Origin: Oscarella lobularis
Lineage: Eukaryota > Porifera > Homoscleromorpha > Homosclerophorida > Oscarellidae
Assembly: GCF_947507565.1 (NCBI RefSeq)
Contig: NC_089184.1
Coordinates: 2,170,001 to 2,234,000, forward strand
Direction: 5' to 3'
DNA length: 64,000 bases
The notes under the pieces are model-generated. The model worked only from the letters and a program-made list of their open reading frames with translations, had not been told where the DNA came from and did not search any database. A program made the translations under genes and the position numbers. Shown one piece after another: positions 21,025 through 31,529 of this stretch (positions within the stretch are counted from its first letter, which is position 1; each line of letters begins with the position of its first letter).

Positions 21025-22979
21025 CAGTCGAACCCCGCTGCAACGACCACCCTTCGGACACGTAACAGGCGGTCGCTAAAGCGAGGTGGTCGTCCACCCG
21101 AAAATGTAGTGTAGGCGGCGAAAATGCAGTGTAGACGGAGAACGTGTAGTGTGCAATGTGTTTTTTTATTCGCTGTCACTCTCAACGGACTCTTCATGCA
21201 CAACAAATGACATGATAGATGTTTGTCTGCCTTCTAATTGCGAATGAAGAAGTTTTTCCTGAAGTTTACCTTCAAGAGAGACGCAGTCCGAAAGACATTC
21301 GTTGTAGCCTCGTCAGACGGCAAATAGCTTCAGACTCTCTGTGGCAGCACGTGCTTCAGAAATGGATGTGATGTTCGTCTCTGCCACTTCTTCTTCATCC
21401 TCGTGCTCTTCGCAATCTTCATCCGAAGATTCTTGATTTCTCTCTGAAACAAATTCGTCCAGCAGGTCATTCTCCCAGCCTTTCTCCAAAACCTCCGTTG
21501 TCGGAGCGCTCTCGTCGAAAGCAATATAATTGGCAGCATCTGCACTTTGTGGAAGGCCAAGACTAGCTATGTGCTGCTGTAAAACCTGTTCGTCACCGTT
21601 CTCTGTAGATGATTCATGGTCTGAAATTTCTTCCCGCTGTTTATCGAAACCGGCTTTTCTGAAGCAATTTCGTACAGTAGCTGCTTTAATAGCCGAAACA
21701 GACAATTTTATCCACAGACATGCATCAAGAACGGTGAACGACTTTGCCATTTCGGATGCCGCAAGCCACGACTCCATCTTGCAGAGGACAGTTCGAAGCA
21801 TTTTAGAACGATAGTGACACTTCATGTTCTGGATAACGCCTTGGTCTAGCGGTTGTAAGAACGACGTTGTATTAGCAGGGAAGAACTGAATTTTCACGTG
21901 TGAAAGTTGCAAATCGCCACTTTTGTGAGACGACGCGTTGTCTAAGAAGAGAAAAACATGTCGATTCTCAGCAAGCATTGTTTGATTGAAACGTTTGATC
22001 CAAACGCTGAAAATTCGCCAGTCATCAAAGCTTTTTTGTTTGACTTCCATGTGACTGGCAATCGATGAAGTGGAACTTTTTTAAAGCAGCGGAGTTTCTT
22101 TGAATGGCCGATAAATAATGCCGTCTCGAAGTCACCAAGAAGGTTCACGCACAGAACGACGGTAAATCTCTCTTTCGACTTCTTTCCCCCAGCACTGTCA
22201 GTCCCCCTTACTGCTAAGGTTTTTTCTGGTAGGGCGCGAAGAAAGAAGGCAGTCTCGTCCACGTTGTAGATATTCTTCTCGTCATGATTTTCAATTATGG
22301 CTGGAAGGCGCCCAATCCAATCATCCACGGTCAGTTCATCGACGCTCGCTCGCTCTCCTGAAAGAATTTTGGAACCTATGTTGTGACGGTTTTTGAAGCG
22401 TGCCAGCCAGCCGTTCGATGCTTTAAATTCGCTTTTGTGTAAATTTTTAGCAAATTCCATTGCTTGACATTGAATCATTGGTCCGCTAATGGGCGTTCCG
22501 CTACCGCGCGCTCGCTCAAACCAGCGAAAGGTCAACTCGTCGATGTCTTCATATTCGCTCCCGAATCGAAGTTTTTTCCGCTTTGGATTACTGTTTCGCT
22601 CGTATTCGTTCATTGTTTCAACCTTTCGCTTCAAAACCTGCTGAATCTGCGATTTGCTTACCCCGAACATCACTGCAAGCTGTCTTTGACTCTTTTTCTC
22701 GCCTTCGCGAAGCACTTTCACTCGATCTTCAAGTGTAAGGGATGTTCGTTTTTGCTTAGACATGACGCAACAGGTAAGCGGCAGCTGCACAAGCGAGTAA
22801 ACAGAGGATGCGCACGACTGGGGCACGATACGAGGTGGTCGCTAAAGTGAGGTTAACCGGTCTCTTATGCGGGTTAGAAATGTACTAGTAAACATATGAA
22901 ATATTCCGTTCTACTTAGAAGTGGTCATTGTAGCGGGGTGGTCCGTTAACTGAGGTGGTCACTAAGCGGGGTTCGACTG
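21025..22979 (-). mobile_element. Tigger/pogo DNA transposon, TA duplication
   Basis: Ends are CAGTCGAACCCCGCT and its inverted complement, with related imperfect repeats inside (ggtggtcgctaaagcgaggt; gtggtcactaagcggggt). TA flanks both sides (21023-21024, 22980-22981). It carries one transposase gene on minus. The CAGT...ACTG ends, the TA target and the CENP-B-like transposase together define the pogo/Tigger group. Confidence 0.9.
21313..22763 (-). pseudogene. Tigger-type transposase, one frameshift
   Basis: The protein starts MSKQKRTSLTLEDRVKVL, with the first CENP-B-type helix-turn-helix (QLAVMFGVSKSQIQQVLKRK) and then the second DNA-binding half (WLARFKNRHNI). Catalytic residues are Asp in YNVDETAFF, Asp in VFLFLDNASSHKS and Asp in TTSFLQPLDQGV. 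The frame shifts near 22030, between the blocks KKALMTGEF and RIFSVWIKRFNQ. After the catalytic domain comes an acidic tail. Apart from this one indel the gene is full length, so inactivation is fairly recent. Confidence 0.85.
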
Positions 22980-24676
22980 TATTCTGCTCGTAGTGTGACT
23001 ATCTTGGACGATATTTGTTAAACGTTTGACCAAAAGAGTAATGTACCCGTCTCAACGGTTGGTTACAGCTCTCGTTCAGATGCAGAAGACATTCAGACAG
23101 TTTCCAATGTTGTCCAAAAGAAGAAACTGTTACATTTTATACCACAGCGATCCCACACAGCCTTTCTTGAGCAGAAATTGGATTCATTGGCTAACTGGGA
23201 CAGAGATAAGACCTCGGAGTGGATAACGAAAAAGAAAAAAGAATATGTACAATTTAATCGTGGACTAGCTGAGAATGACAATAGTGACATAGACACAGAT
23301 GAAGGTTAAGCATCTACCGCTACTTAATTAATATTGAAATGCATAAAAAAGTTGCTACTCGGGTGTATATTTAGCAGAGTAGCAGAGCAAATGCTGCAGT
23401 AGTCGTTTGGGTGGCCTTGTTAGTCATAAAAATCAGGATCGAAGTAGTCTAGCAGCCACTTCCTCCTACATACTTCTGTCTTGGCGAGATATTTTCGTAC
23501 ATCTACGACTTTACGATGCCAAGGACATTTGATTTCTTTGAATCAATGGGCAGTCTTTGGGCTTCCAATGGACATCTGAACGCGCCTTAGCACCTGATCG
23601 TCTGCTTCGTCCACGTTCCTGGAAGTAGTCGTCAGGAGCGCCTTAGTGATAGCATTAACCTATTTAAGATCTACTCCCACCCCAAGAGCAATGGTCGCAA
23701 ATACAACTCGCACGACACCATCTGGCACGCCGAGGCTCTCAATGACCGTTTTTTTGATGTGCTGAGTAGTATTGAAATGATACATCGCAAAAATTCGGTT
23801 CTTACTAATGTGAGAAGCTCCCGCGGGAAAATACGAGTCCTCACCAAGATTGAAATGAAAGAAACAAAACAGTTCTGCGCACAGATTTAATGACCGGCAG
23901 CAAACAATCATTCGGGGAGCATGACGCTTGAGAGCTCTAAGTGAGTGTCCTCATGTCGCTCTCACTATCAGAACGTGAATGAACAGAATAAAAATTTTTA
24001 GGCCTATCTGGACACTTGCTATTGAATTTACAGCGTTCCATTTGTAGACATTTAACGATGTCTTTTCTAATGTTCAAAGTTACTGTGGCAGTGCAAGCTA
24101 ATATTGGGGTGCCCTGGCACTAACGAACGCCCTTACTTCGTGAAGTCGACCGTACGCAGGACGAAAGTCTCTGTTCCATTTCGATACGCAGTGCGCCTCA
24201 TCCACGAAAACAGCCATTGCACTGATAGTGCTATGTATTAAATCTCTCCATCATGATGACATAAGAGCTTCAGGAGTAGTATACAAGAAAGTTTGTTCAC
24301 CACAGTTCTCTTCGTTACACAACAAATCTTTAAGTACACCCGCTCCACACAACAAAATAGCTGCGCTGACGTCTTCTTTTTGCAAAAGATTTAACTTGGT
24401 CAATCATGAGTGAAATCAATGGACATATGACAATAACGGTGCTTCCTGATTTCTGCGATCAACAAATATTAGTTATTAAATGACGACGAGGACGACACGG
24501 GATTTGCCGAGGGTGCTAACGAAGTGTGCCCGAGGGTGTGGACGAGGATATCCCGTTTCGCCCGAGTTGACAGGTGATAACTCACTTATACCTCGTGACG
24601 CCTTGTCAAATGTCAAATTTCCACGTGACGGCTTCGTGCTCTGTTCCCGTCATTGGAAGGAAAATCGCACGCGGCG

Positions 24677-26023
24677 ATGGGCGACCCCGATCCAGATCCC
24701 GACGATTTGGACGATTTCGTCGTTCCCCCGCGCAAAAAGAAAAGTCGAACAGCTGTGGGCGGCGATTTCGTTCGCCAGTTTCCGAGAGAAAGAGCTCAGC
24801 AATGCCAGAAAAGGATATACGCCGTCAAACACGGCAAAGAATAACATATGGGCTGAATCGCTCTTCCTCGACTGGCTTGGGGAGCGGAACGCTACCATAC
24901 GCGACAACGGCTCGCAAAAAGATCATACGAACGAAATGGGTCGACTCACTTTGCTTTCCAATAGGAGCGACGAAGAACTGTCTACTTGTTTGTCGCGATT
25001 GCTAATGGAAGTAAGGAAGACAAAAGGCGAAGAGTATCCGCCTTTCGACGTTGCACAATTTGCTCTACCCACTCCAACGCGTCGTCCGCGAGCGGAAAAA
25101 CGGCCGACGATCGACTTCTTTCGAGATGCAGTGTACGCCGAAATGCGAAATACAATGGACGTCGTCTGCAGAAGCCTGCACGGACGAGGCTTCGGCGCCG
25201 AAAAAAGGCGCACATCATCAATTTCCTACAACGAAGAAGAGGCTCTTTGGTCAAAGACCATCATAGGCGTCCACAATCCTACGGCGCTTTTACGCGCCGT
25301 CTTTTTTCTCAACGGCAAAAACTTTTGCTTACGTGGTCGAGAAGAACATCGCAAGCTAAGCCGGACGAAGCTAATTCGTGACCCGCCTTCTTTCGACGAC
25401 AAGGTGAAATCCTATAACTACGTCGAGAACGGGTCCAAAAACAACCCTGGCGGTCGGTCGGGCCCATTTAAAGTTAGCTAATAAGAAAGTCGTTCAATTT
25501 GCTGTACCAGCGCTTGGAGAGCGATGCCACTGCTCCGTACTAGATCGATATCTCACACGGTTGGCGCCCGACTCGCGCGATAATTCATTCTATTTCAAGC
25601 CGCTAGAGAAAGCACCCGAGGATCCCAACGCCGCGTGGTTTTTCCCGAAGTTTGTATTGGGCAAGAACGCGTTCAGCAGCGTGGTCAAAACAATGTGTGC
25701 GGAAGCAGAAATCGAAGAAAAAAGCAACCACAGCCTACGCGTTGCTGGCGCCACTCGACTCTTCAGTGGAGGCGAGCCGGAAAGAGCGTACCGGTCATCG
25801 GTCGGTTGAAGCACTACGTCTCTACAAGCGCCCCTCGGAGGACCAACTTCGTACTGCGTGCGCGGTTATTAGTGGGAAAGAAAACGCCTCGACCTCACCT
25901 CCTGAGACTACGACGCCGTCGAGTCCGGAAAAGCGATCCGATGCGAGTGTCATTCAAGGCGCATCTGGCCTGCCTTCGATCGCAATGGGCACTGTGAAAA
26001 ACTGCACGTTAATTTCATTATGA
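24677..26023 (+). pseudogene. Crypton-type tyrosine recombinase (DUF3504-like)
   Basis: From MGDPDPDPDDLDDFVV the frame shifts near 24765 into REKELSNARKGYTPSNTAKN and WAESLFLDWLGERN, the N-terminal core-binding part. It continues with VFFLNGKNFCLRGREEH and NGSKNNPGG, then GERCHCSVLDRYL and FYFKPLEKAPEDP. The catalytic end has NHSLRVAGATRLFSGG (catalytic Arg), another slip near 25800, and TGHRSVEALRLYKRPS (His-x-x-Arg region and the Tyr nucleophile). The blocks match the Crypton-derived domain of QRICH1/ZMYM-type proteins. Two frameshifts and probably one stop near 25480 inactivate it. It is nested head-on inside a RecQ gene. Confidence 0.75.
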
Positions 26024-26134
26024 GTGACAGAAAGTAGTTGTTTGCTTACTAATTTGTTTGGTAGAAGTGTCCGGAAATCCAATTAATATGCACACCCTAG
26101 GGAGAATAACGGGTAACTAATAGCAACTCCCTAC

Positions 26135-26154
26135 GGATGGCATCGATGCCATCC
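26135..26154. repeat. Perfect 20-bp palindrome
   Basis: GGATGGCATCGATGCCATCC is its own reverse complement, and the similarity extends imperfectly a further seven bases each side (ctccctac / ctagggcg). It lies about 110 bp beyond the end of the Crypton recombinase, inside the disrupted RecQ intron. Confidence 0.8.
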
Positions 26155-26629
26155 CTAGGGCGAATACGGGTTTTATTGCCCTGTCGGTCCCTTTACCGCG
26201 CCCCCGCATTGAGGTATTATCTGGTCTATCCATAACCATGTAATCGTACACAAAGGGAAGTGCTTGATACCACAGAGATTTGCAATCTGTCGGCAACCAA
26301 GAAAAGACGTACGTTCCTGTCATGAGCGCCTCAATGCATGCATGTTGTTCATTATTCAGCTTCAACAAAGGTCTACGTAGTTTCTTTAGAGCAAAAGCAA
26401 TCCCTTGACTGAAAGCGTTGCTCTCTAGGGTCCGTGGAAAATCTTTTTCAGCCATGATAACCTTACGAAGACAGAACAAACCAGAGCAATCGAAAGGACT
26501 ATCGCGTGAGGCACAGGTGAGACTGACTAAAATAAGGTCAGGATGAAAAGAAAAATGGCAAAATTGGCAAAACAAGATGCCGCTGACCGGTGTAGTAAAC
26601 AGTAGAATACAAATATCCAAATGAACGTT

Positions 26630-27100
26630 ATCGTGGTATTGTCGTTTGGGCCGCTAATGTGGCCGAGATTGGGAGCGATTTGATCTTGACGAATTTGCAA
26701 CGAGCGAGAGATTCGAAAGTACGGATAGACTCGGAAAGAAGTTTAACGCACGCATGCATTTGCTATTTCGTGCGAAACCGCTTTGGGCGAAAATTCCACG
26801 ATTCCGTGGAAAATCTGGTCCATGCGTGAACAGTGTGTACCAGGCCCTTTCTCCGCGAGTTCATCCGGGACTCCCTTCAGGAGAAAGGACCTGGGTACGA
26901 GGCTAGGTTAGGGAGAGGCGATTTAGACAATTGAAGCTAATTAAACAACTCATTGCGCTTGCTGACCCGTTGTAGGGCAATGCTCTAATAATGAAAATAT
27001 CTCGTGAAAGTTGCAAAGAACGTATTTGCCAAAATTTTGCAGATTTGTTCAAAAAACGAAACTAAGGTGTATTTTAGAAGGCCATTATATTTGAATAATG
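26630..27100. other. No recognised gene
   Basis: Non-coding sequence upstream of the helicase start. No TIRs, tandem repeats or family matches were seen. AT-rich from 26930. Confidence 0.4.
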
Positions 27101-27107
27101 AATTTGT

Positions 27108-27546
27108 GTGGCTGTGAAATGTAACAAAAATGCACCAATGTTGGCGTGGCTAGCAGCGTCTATAAAAAAGCGCCACTGGCGTCCTAGAAGTATTCGCGAG
27201 CGACGTGCAAGAGCGCAGCTCGCGCTCAAAAACGCGATGTTGACACGCTGGCGCTCTGTTGATCAATTGATCTATGCCTTCGGGTCTCTAACGCGAAGAC
27301 GTGCAGAATTGCGCGAATCCCGGTGCACGGGGACGCGTCAACGTTGAGCTGCGCGAAGTGCTTGAAGCGTTCGACGCAAGGAGCATCGAACCGGCGAAAC
27401 AAAGCAACCAAGAGACATATTTAGTCAAAATATGTATCTATTATCACATAAAAGATTTTGCTTACCCCAAACAATGTCTTAGACTTAATAAAATGACGCA
27501 AATGACCACTTCTCTCTTTATTCGCGTTCTCTACTTTGGAACATAG
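27108..27546 (+). pseudogene. Degenerate, intronless relative of the 56.7-60.5 kb gene
   Basis: RARAQLALKNAML here matches the exon-2 end of the gene at 56.8 kb at the nucleotide level (gcaagagcg…gctcaaaa…cgcgatgt). The following ccttcgggtct…cgaagacgt matches exon 3, and EAFDARSIEPAK matches exon 4 (EAFDARRVETAK) with the downstream sequence. The pieces lie together without the introns of the other copy, so this may be a retrocopy that has since diverged. The frame is not continuous. Confidence 0.45.
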
Positions 27547-27611
27547 ATCAAAGTATTTTTAAGCTTGTTTTATTTTTGAAATTTTCAACCCGTATTAAGG
27601 ATATTACCACC

Positions 27612-27890
27612 TTAATTAAGATTGGCAAGATCTCCTTGATCCATTGGTGGAATGAGCGACCTTCTATTGGAAGGCAAGAACATTGTAGTGACTGCCATCG
27701 GAAGACTGCAGCTTGTTAGTTGAGGAGGTGCAGGTGCGTTGTGAGGAAGAAACAAAATTTTGAATTGTATAACGTTTTTTCGACATTTTCTGACCAAGGG
27801 AACGAACATGTTATGGAACCAATCAGTAAACAATTTTGTGTCTATCCAGCTTTTGTTCTGTAAAAAATAATCCACAGGCAAGATGCTCAT
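27612..27890 (-). pseudogene. Tigger/jerky-type transposase fragment
   Basis: The reading has SWIDTKLFTDWFHNMFVP, then FLPHNAPAPP where LLDNAPAHP is expected, and IPPMDQGDLANL in place of the QPMDQG box. It is the distal half of a pogo/Tigger DDE domain with both visible catalytic positions altered or blurred. No TIRs were found, so it is an isolated remnant. Confidence 0.6.
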
Positions 27891-28196
27891 TTCTATGGCG
27901 CAGGATTGGTGCCAAAAATAGTTCTTTTATTTCTTCCGCTACTTATATTTCTTCTGCTACTTTAATTTCTTTCGCTTTATTACTTCCTTTACCTTTTATT
28001 TCTTTGTCTACCTTATATTTCATCCGCTATATTTCTACCGGTATATTTCTACCGCCTCATTTTCACCGGTGTATTTCTAACGCTTCGTTTCCACCGGTGT
28101 ATTTCTACCGCTGAATTTCTTTGGCTGTGTGTTTTTTGAAGTGCTGTTTTGTGCGCATGCTCCTCCAAAGAGCGTTTTGAGCGCATGCTTATCCGA

Positions 28197-29271
28197 AATT
28201 TCACTTTGCTTCCGGCTCCCTCATAAATAGCGATAGCGAGGAAAAACTCCGCCAAGCCGCTGAGCTTCTGAAAGAGATGCTGAAAAACGCTCGCACAGGC
28301 GCATCATCTACTGACCGTTTCGGTACGCTCTCATGGTTCATCGCTGGGGAAGCTGCTGGTACGATCGTTGTCTGTTGTCTTATCACTTTTCTCTTCTCAC
28401 CAGAGAATGTGAGACTGCCTTCGCAAATTGCGTTGAATACGTCTGCTCCGAAAGATACGTGAGTCGATCGGTGCTGCTTGTTCTGGTCTATTTGTTGTTT
28501 CTCTTTGTTTAGTTTGAGGAATTTTTCTAGAGAGCACGCTAGGCTTTCAACTTCATCTTCTTTGTCTGCTGGTCGTCTCAAACCTGACATTAGTCATAGA
28601 AAAGAAAGGCGGCGTGGCAATTTGCTAACTCCTGCGAAACCACAAACGTGGACGAGGTGTACCTGTCTCTCCAGCCCCGACGACCGTACTGCTCCATCTC
28701 GGCCCTACAAAGTGAAGCTACAAAAAGCAGGATTGGGAGAGAAGGAGGGGTCAATCTCCCTCGTCCACTGAAGTGCACAGAGAACTTCTTGACGCGTTTT
28801 CACCTCACCAAAGTACTGGTTACGAGTGGGTGCGAACGTCAGGCTACGGCAATAAGGAGCTGGAGAGTGTCCGAGACTTACAGGGGGCGGCAATCTTGCA
28901 CATATCATTGGAACAGGCCAAGTGCTACATAGGTCCACTACTAGAAAACTGTCTCTGAAACCATTCGCAGAAAGCAGTGACATAGTACAGAAAAATAGTT
29001 GCTAACTCTTGCAGTTCAAGTCTTTTTCCTAGGAATGCCTTTACTGCAAATCTCCGAGGAAAATGTTGGATTTCAAAGAGCACGTTCAGTCATGCGGTAA
29101 ACCAGGGTAAGTGGAACTGACAAAAATAACTCTAATTTGTCCTGCTACTGTACTGCCGAAATAGTGACAATGTGGATTGTGATAGCGAAGACGAGTTCAA
29201 GAGTGCAGCTCCTTTTCGGCAATCCAGAAATGTGAAGAATAACACGATGTCATTGTTCCATGCTTCTGCGT
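28197..29271 (+). CDS. G2E3-like gene segment (HRELL motif and zinc finger exons)
   Basis: Exon-like pieces occur in order on plus. 28197-28460 reads DSEEKLRQAAELLKEML and a hydrophobic segment (AGEAAGTIVVCCLITFLF), ending at GTGAGT. About 28500-28790 is basic and Ser-rich. The frame through 28773-28955 has VHRELLDAFSP, GYEWVRTSG and KCYIGPLLEN, which resembles the repeat-like block preceding the HECT region in G2E3-like ubiquitin ligases of fish and invertebrates. After an acceptor near 29033, ECLYCKSPRKMLDFKEHVQSC forms a CxxC…HxxxC finger ending at GTAAGT. An acidic exon (SDNVDCDSEDEFKS) follows. I could not find the HECT domain downstream, so the gene is partial or decayed. The assignment rests on motif memory. 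Confidence 0.4.
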
Positions 29272-29274
29272 AAG

Positions 29275-31500
29275 TCTGTTTATTCCTTGCTAAATAATAA
29301 CGGAACTTTCTTTCTGTGAAAAGCAAAGAAGGTTGCAGAAGATATTGATCTAATTGACGATACCTAAGTTTCATAAGAGATTGATCTCATACAAGATGGT
29401 CTGATAACGTTTACAAACGTTACCGCTAGAGGAAATTTAAATGACGTGACCATATTACTGCATGTACTGTTGCATTTTCATATAACGCCCTTTAGTTGCG
29501 TCAAATAAGAGCACAACAGGATGCAGCTTAAGAGAACTCCCTGAAGGCTGACCAAGAAGAGGTGCCGCTAGTCAACGGTTATTTCATATGATCTTTACTA
29601 TGATGCATTGATCCATATGTTTATGATAACGAAGTGAAGAAACGCAAGGATTATTTGAAGGTGGGATGCCTTTTTTGACATATTATTACAATGGTGACTT
29701 TTAGCTACGTCAGTCTTACAGACGGCAACTGGCGGGCCCTTTTACCTCTTTCGTCGAAAAATGACAAGTACGGCGTGGTGACAGTAAATGTAACATATCC
29801 TGATTCTTCTATTGTAGGACTAGGACGTTTTATTTTGGGTTTCTATTCACGAATCCATTGCCGAGCCTTGTTACATCAAAGTTTTGAATGCCAGTTGTCG
29901 TCCGGCGGGAGAACTTCGTTTAGAAACCGCATTGTTTATCCCAATTGGTGACCTGTTTCATGGAAAAGCACACGTCAATCTCATAGAACATGTCTCGGAA
30001 AAGCCTGTCGAGGTGAACTTCAAATCTATGTAACAAATTGTAACAAAAATTAAGACAGAGCATTGCCCAACTCTTTTCAACTGCCGGTCAAAGTGATCAA
30101 GAGCAAAAGATCAAGACGTGCGTTAATCCGCGGTGTGTGTGTCGTGCCACAAATCTTTTGCAGCTTGATTGAAATTGACAAAAGTATGTCTTCAAAGATA
30201 AGGGAAGAAAATGCTGTTGCACTTTTTCTGCGACGAGGAAATATAACTGAAGAAGCAATGACATACTGTCGCCGCAGACGATTTGATCCATGAAAGCAGA
30301 TAAACGTATAATAAAGTCTGTTGAGAAAACATCTGCCAAACTGTATACCAATTAATTCAACAAAAAAATGATATAGCTTTATTTAGCAATGCTACGACTG
30401 ATGATAGCTTTCCTGATAAATAAAACTCTGGATTCGTCGAAGTAACGATTTTAGGACAGTTTTTTCAAAGTCTGTCATTTGGTACACGTTAGTTTATTGA
30501 AGACCTCGTTATTTTATTCCAGTGTTAGAAGAATCGCATGTGAAGGAAAGCGACTGTGCTTAAGCGCTAATATTTACCGAAGAGGAAGACCAGCGTTTTG
30601 GGAAAAGATACAACAACGGATAAGACTTGAAGACGGATGCACCTAACAATGCTTGTGTCAGAGAAAGGCACCTTGAGCCTCGCAGGAGCAACTTGCCAGT
30701 TGACGAGACATCAAAGAAACCGTCATCAACGATGCCATTTCTAGAACAAAGAATGTCAAATATCATAGAAGGAAGGAAAAAACGCAGCTGACAATTCCTT
30801 CTCCTCTCCCTTGAGCCAAAAGAGGGCTTCAGAAAAAGAAACCTGGCCTTCGTAAAGAATGATGACATCTAGAAGCGTCCTTAATAAGCTTGAAATAAGG
30901 AAGCAAAATAGAGGAGAAAATGAAAAAGAAAAACGACTTATCGCCACAATGCAAAAGCATGAATGACGTCAGTAATATTTTTTGAGTTTGTGCGAAATTT
31001 TAACAGTCGCATGAGGGAACGCGGAAAACATATGCTGTGTTGAAAAATTCCTCTAGCCACGAAATTGGAACGAAACTGTCTCATATAAGATAGAATTTCT
31101 TCCTCCAGTACATCTCCTTTGCCTCAACAACTTCAAAATTAACAGTAAAAAGCTACTTGCTAGATCCTATCTTGATGATGTTGACAAAGGAAAAGACATA
31201 CTGCGAATCAACATAAAGCAAGCTATCTACTTTGTTCGGCAAGCTTCGAAATCGATTAAGGAATATCTTTGAAAGATATCGGTAATTTTTTCAAAATTTT
31301 ATATGAAGATGACTGCAACATGGGTAAGGACAATCAGTGTAATGTTTTATGAATTATATTTTTTGTTAACAGAAGTCGACGTCAGCAATAAGGTGGAGGA
31401 AAGTACATTGTCTAAAGGTGAAAGAAACAATTGCATACTGTTACCGCCATACAGGTGTAATAACGTGTTTCTCGCCTAGTCGAGTCTGATCTATATTCTC
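29275..31500. other. Exon-like scraps, otherwise no recognised gene
   Basis: Plus-strand open pieces at 29691-29830, 29850-30030 (SCRPAGELRLETALFIPIGD) and 30090-30293 (RRALIRGVCVVPQIFCSLIE) may be exons continuing the G2E3-like gene, but they show no HECT or other recognisable domain and no joinable splice set. From 30300 to 31500 the sequence is AT-rich with nothing I can support. Confidence 0.3.
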
Positions 31501-31529
31501 TTTACACGCACATTCTACCCCTCCCTCAT

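Larger units (their letters stand above)
23400..26461 (-). pseudogene. RecQ-type DNA helicase gene, decayed and split by a Crypton
   Basis: Minus-strand segments follow RecQ order. 26461-26205: MAEKDFPRTLES then WLPTDCKSLWYQALPF, a damaged Walker A (normally GxGKS). 24450-24110: STVIVICPLISLMIDQV (motif Ia) and [13 protein letters not shown] (DEAH box). 24115-23940: [18 protein letters not shown] (motif III). 23800-23660: FATIALGVGVDL (motif V). 23540-23430: KTEVCRRKWLLDYFD, the cysteine-bearing RecQ C-terminal signature. Frames break repeatedly. Between motif I and motif Ia a Crypton recombinase reads in the opposite direction, in what looks like an intron (a GTAAAG donor near 26200, an acceptor near 24450). 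Loss of the Walker A residues makes it inactive. Confidence 0.7.
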
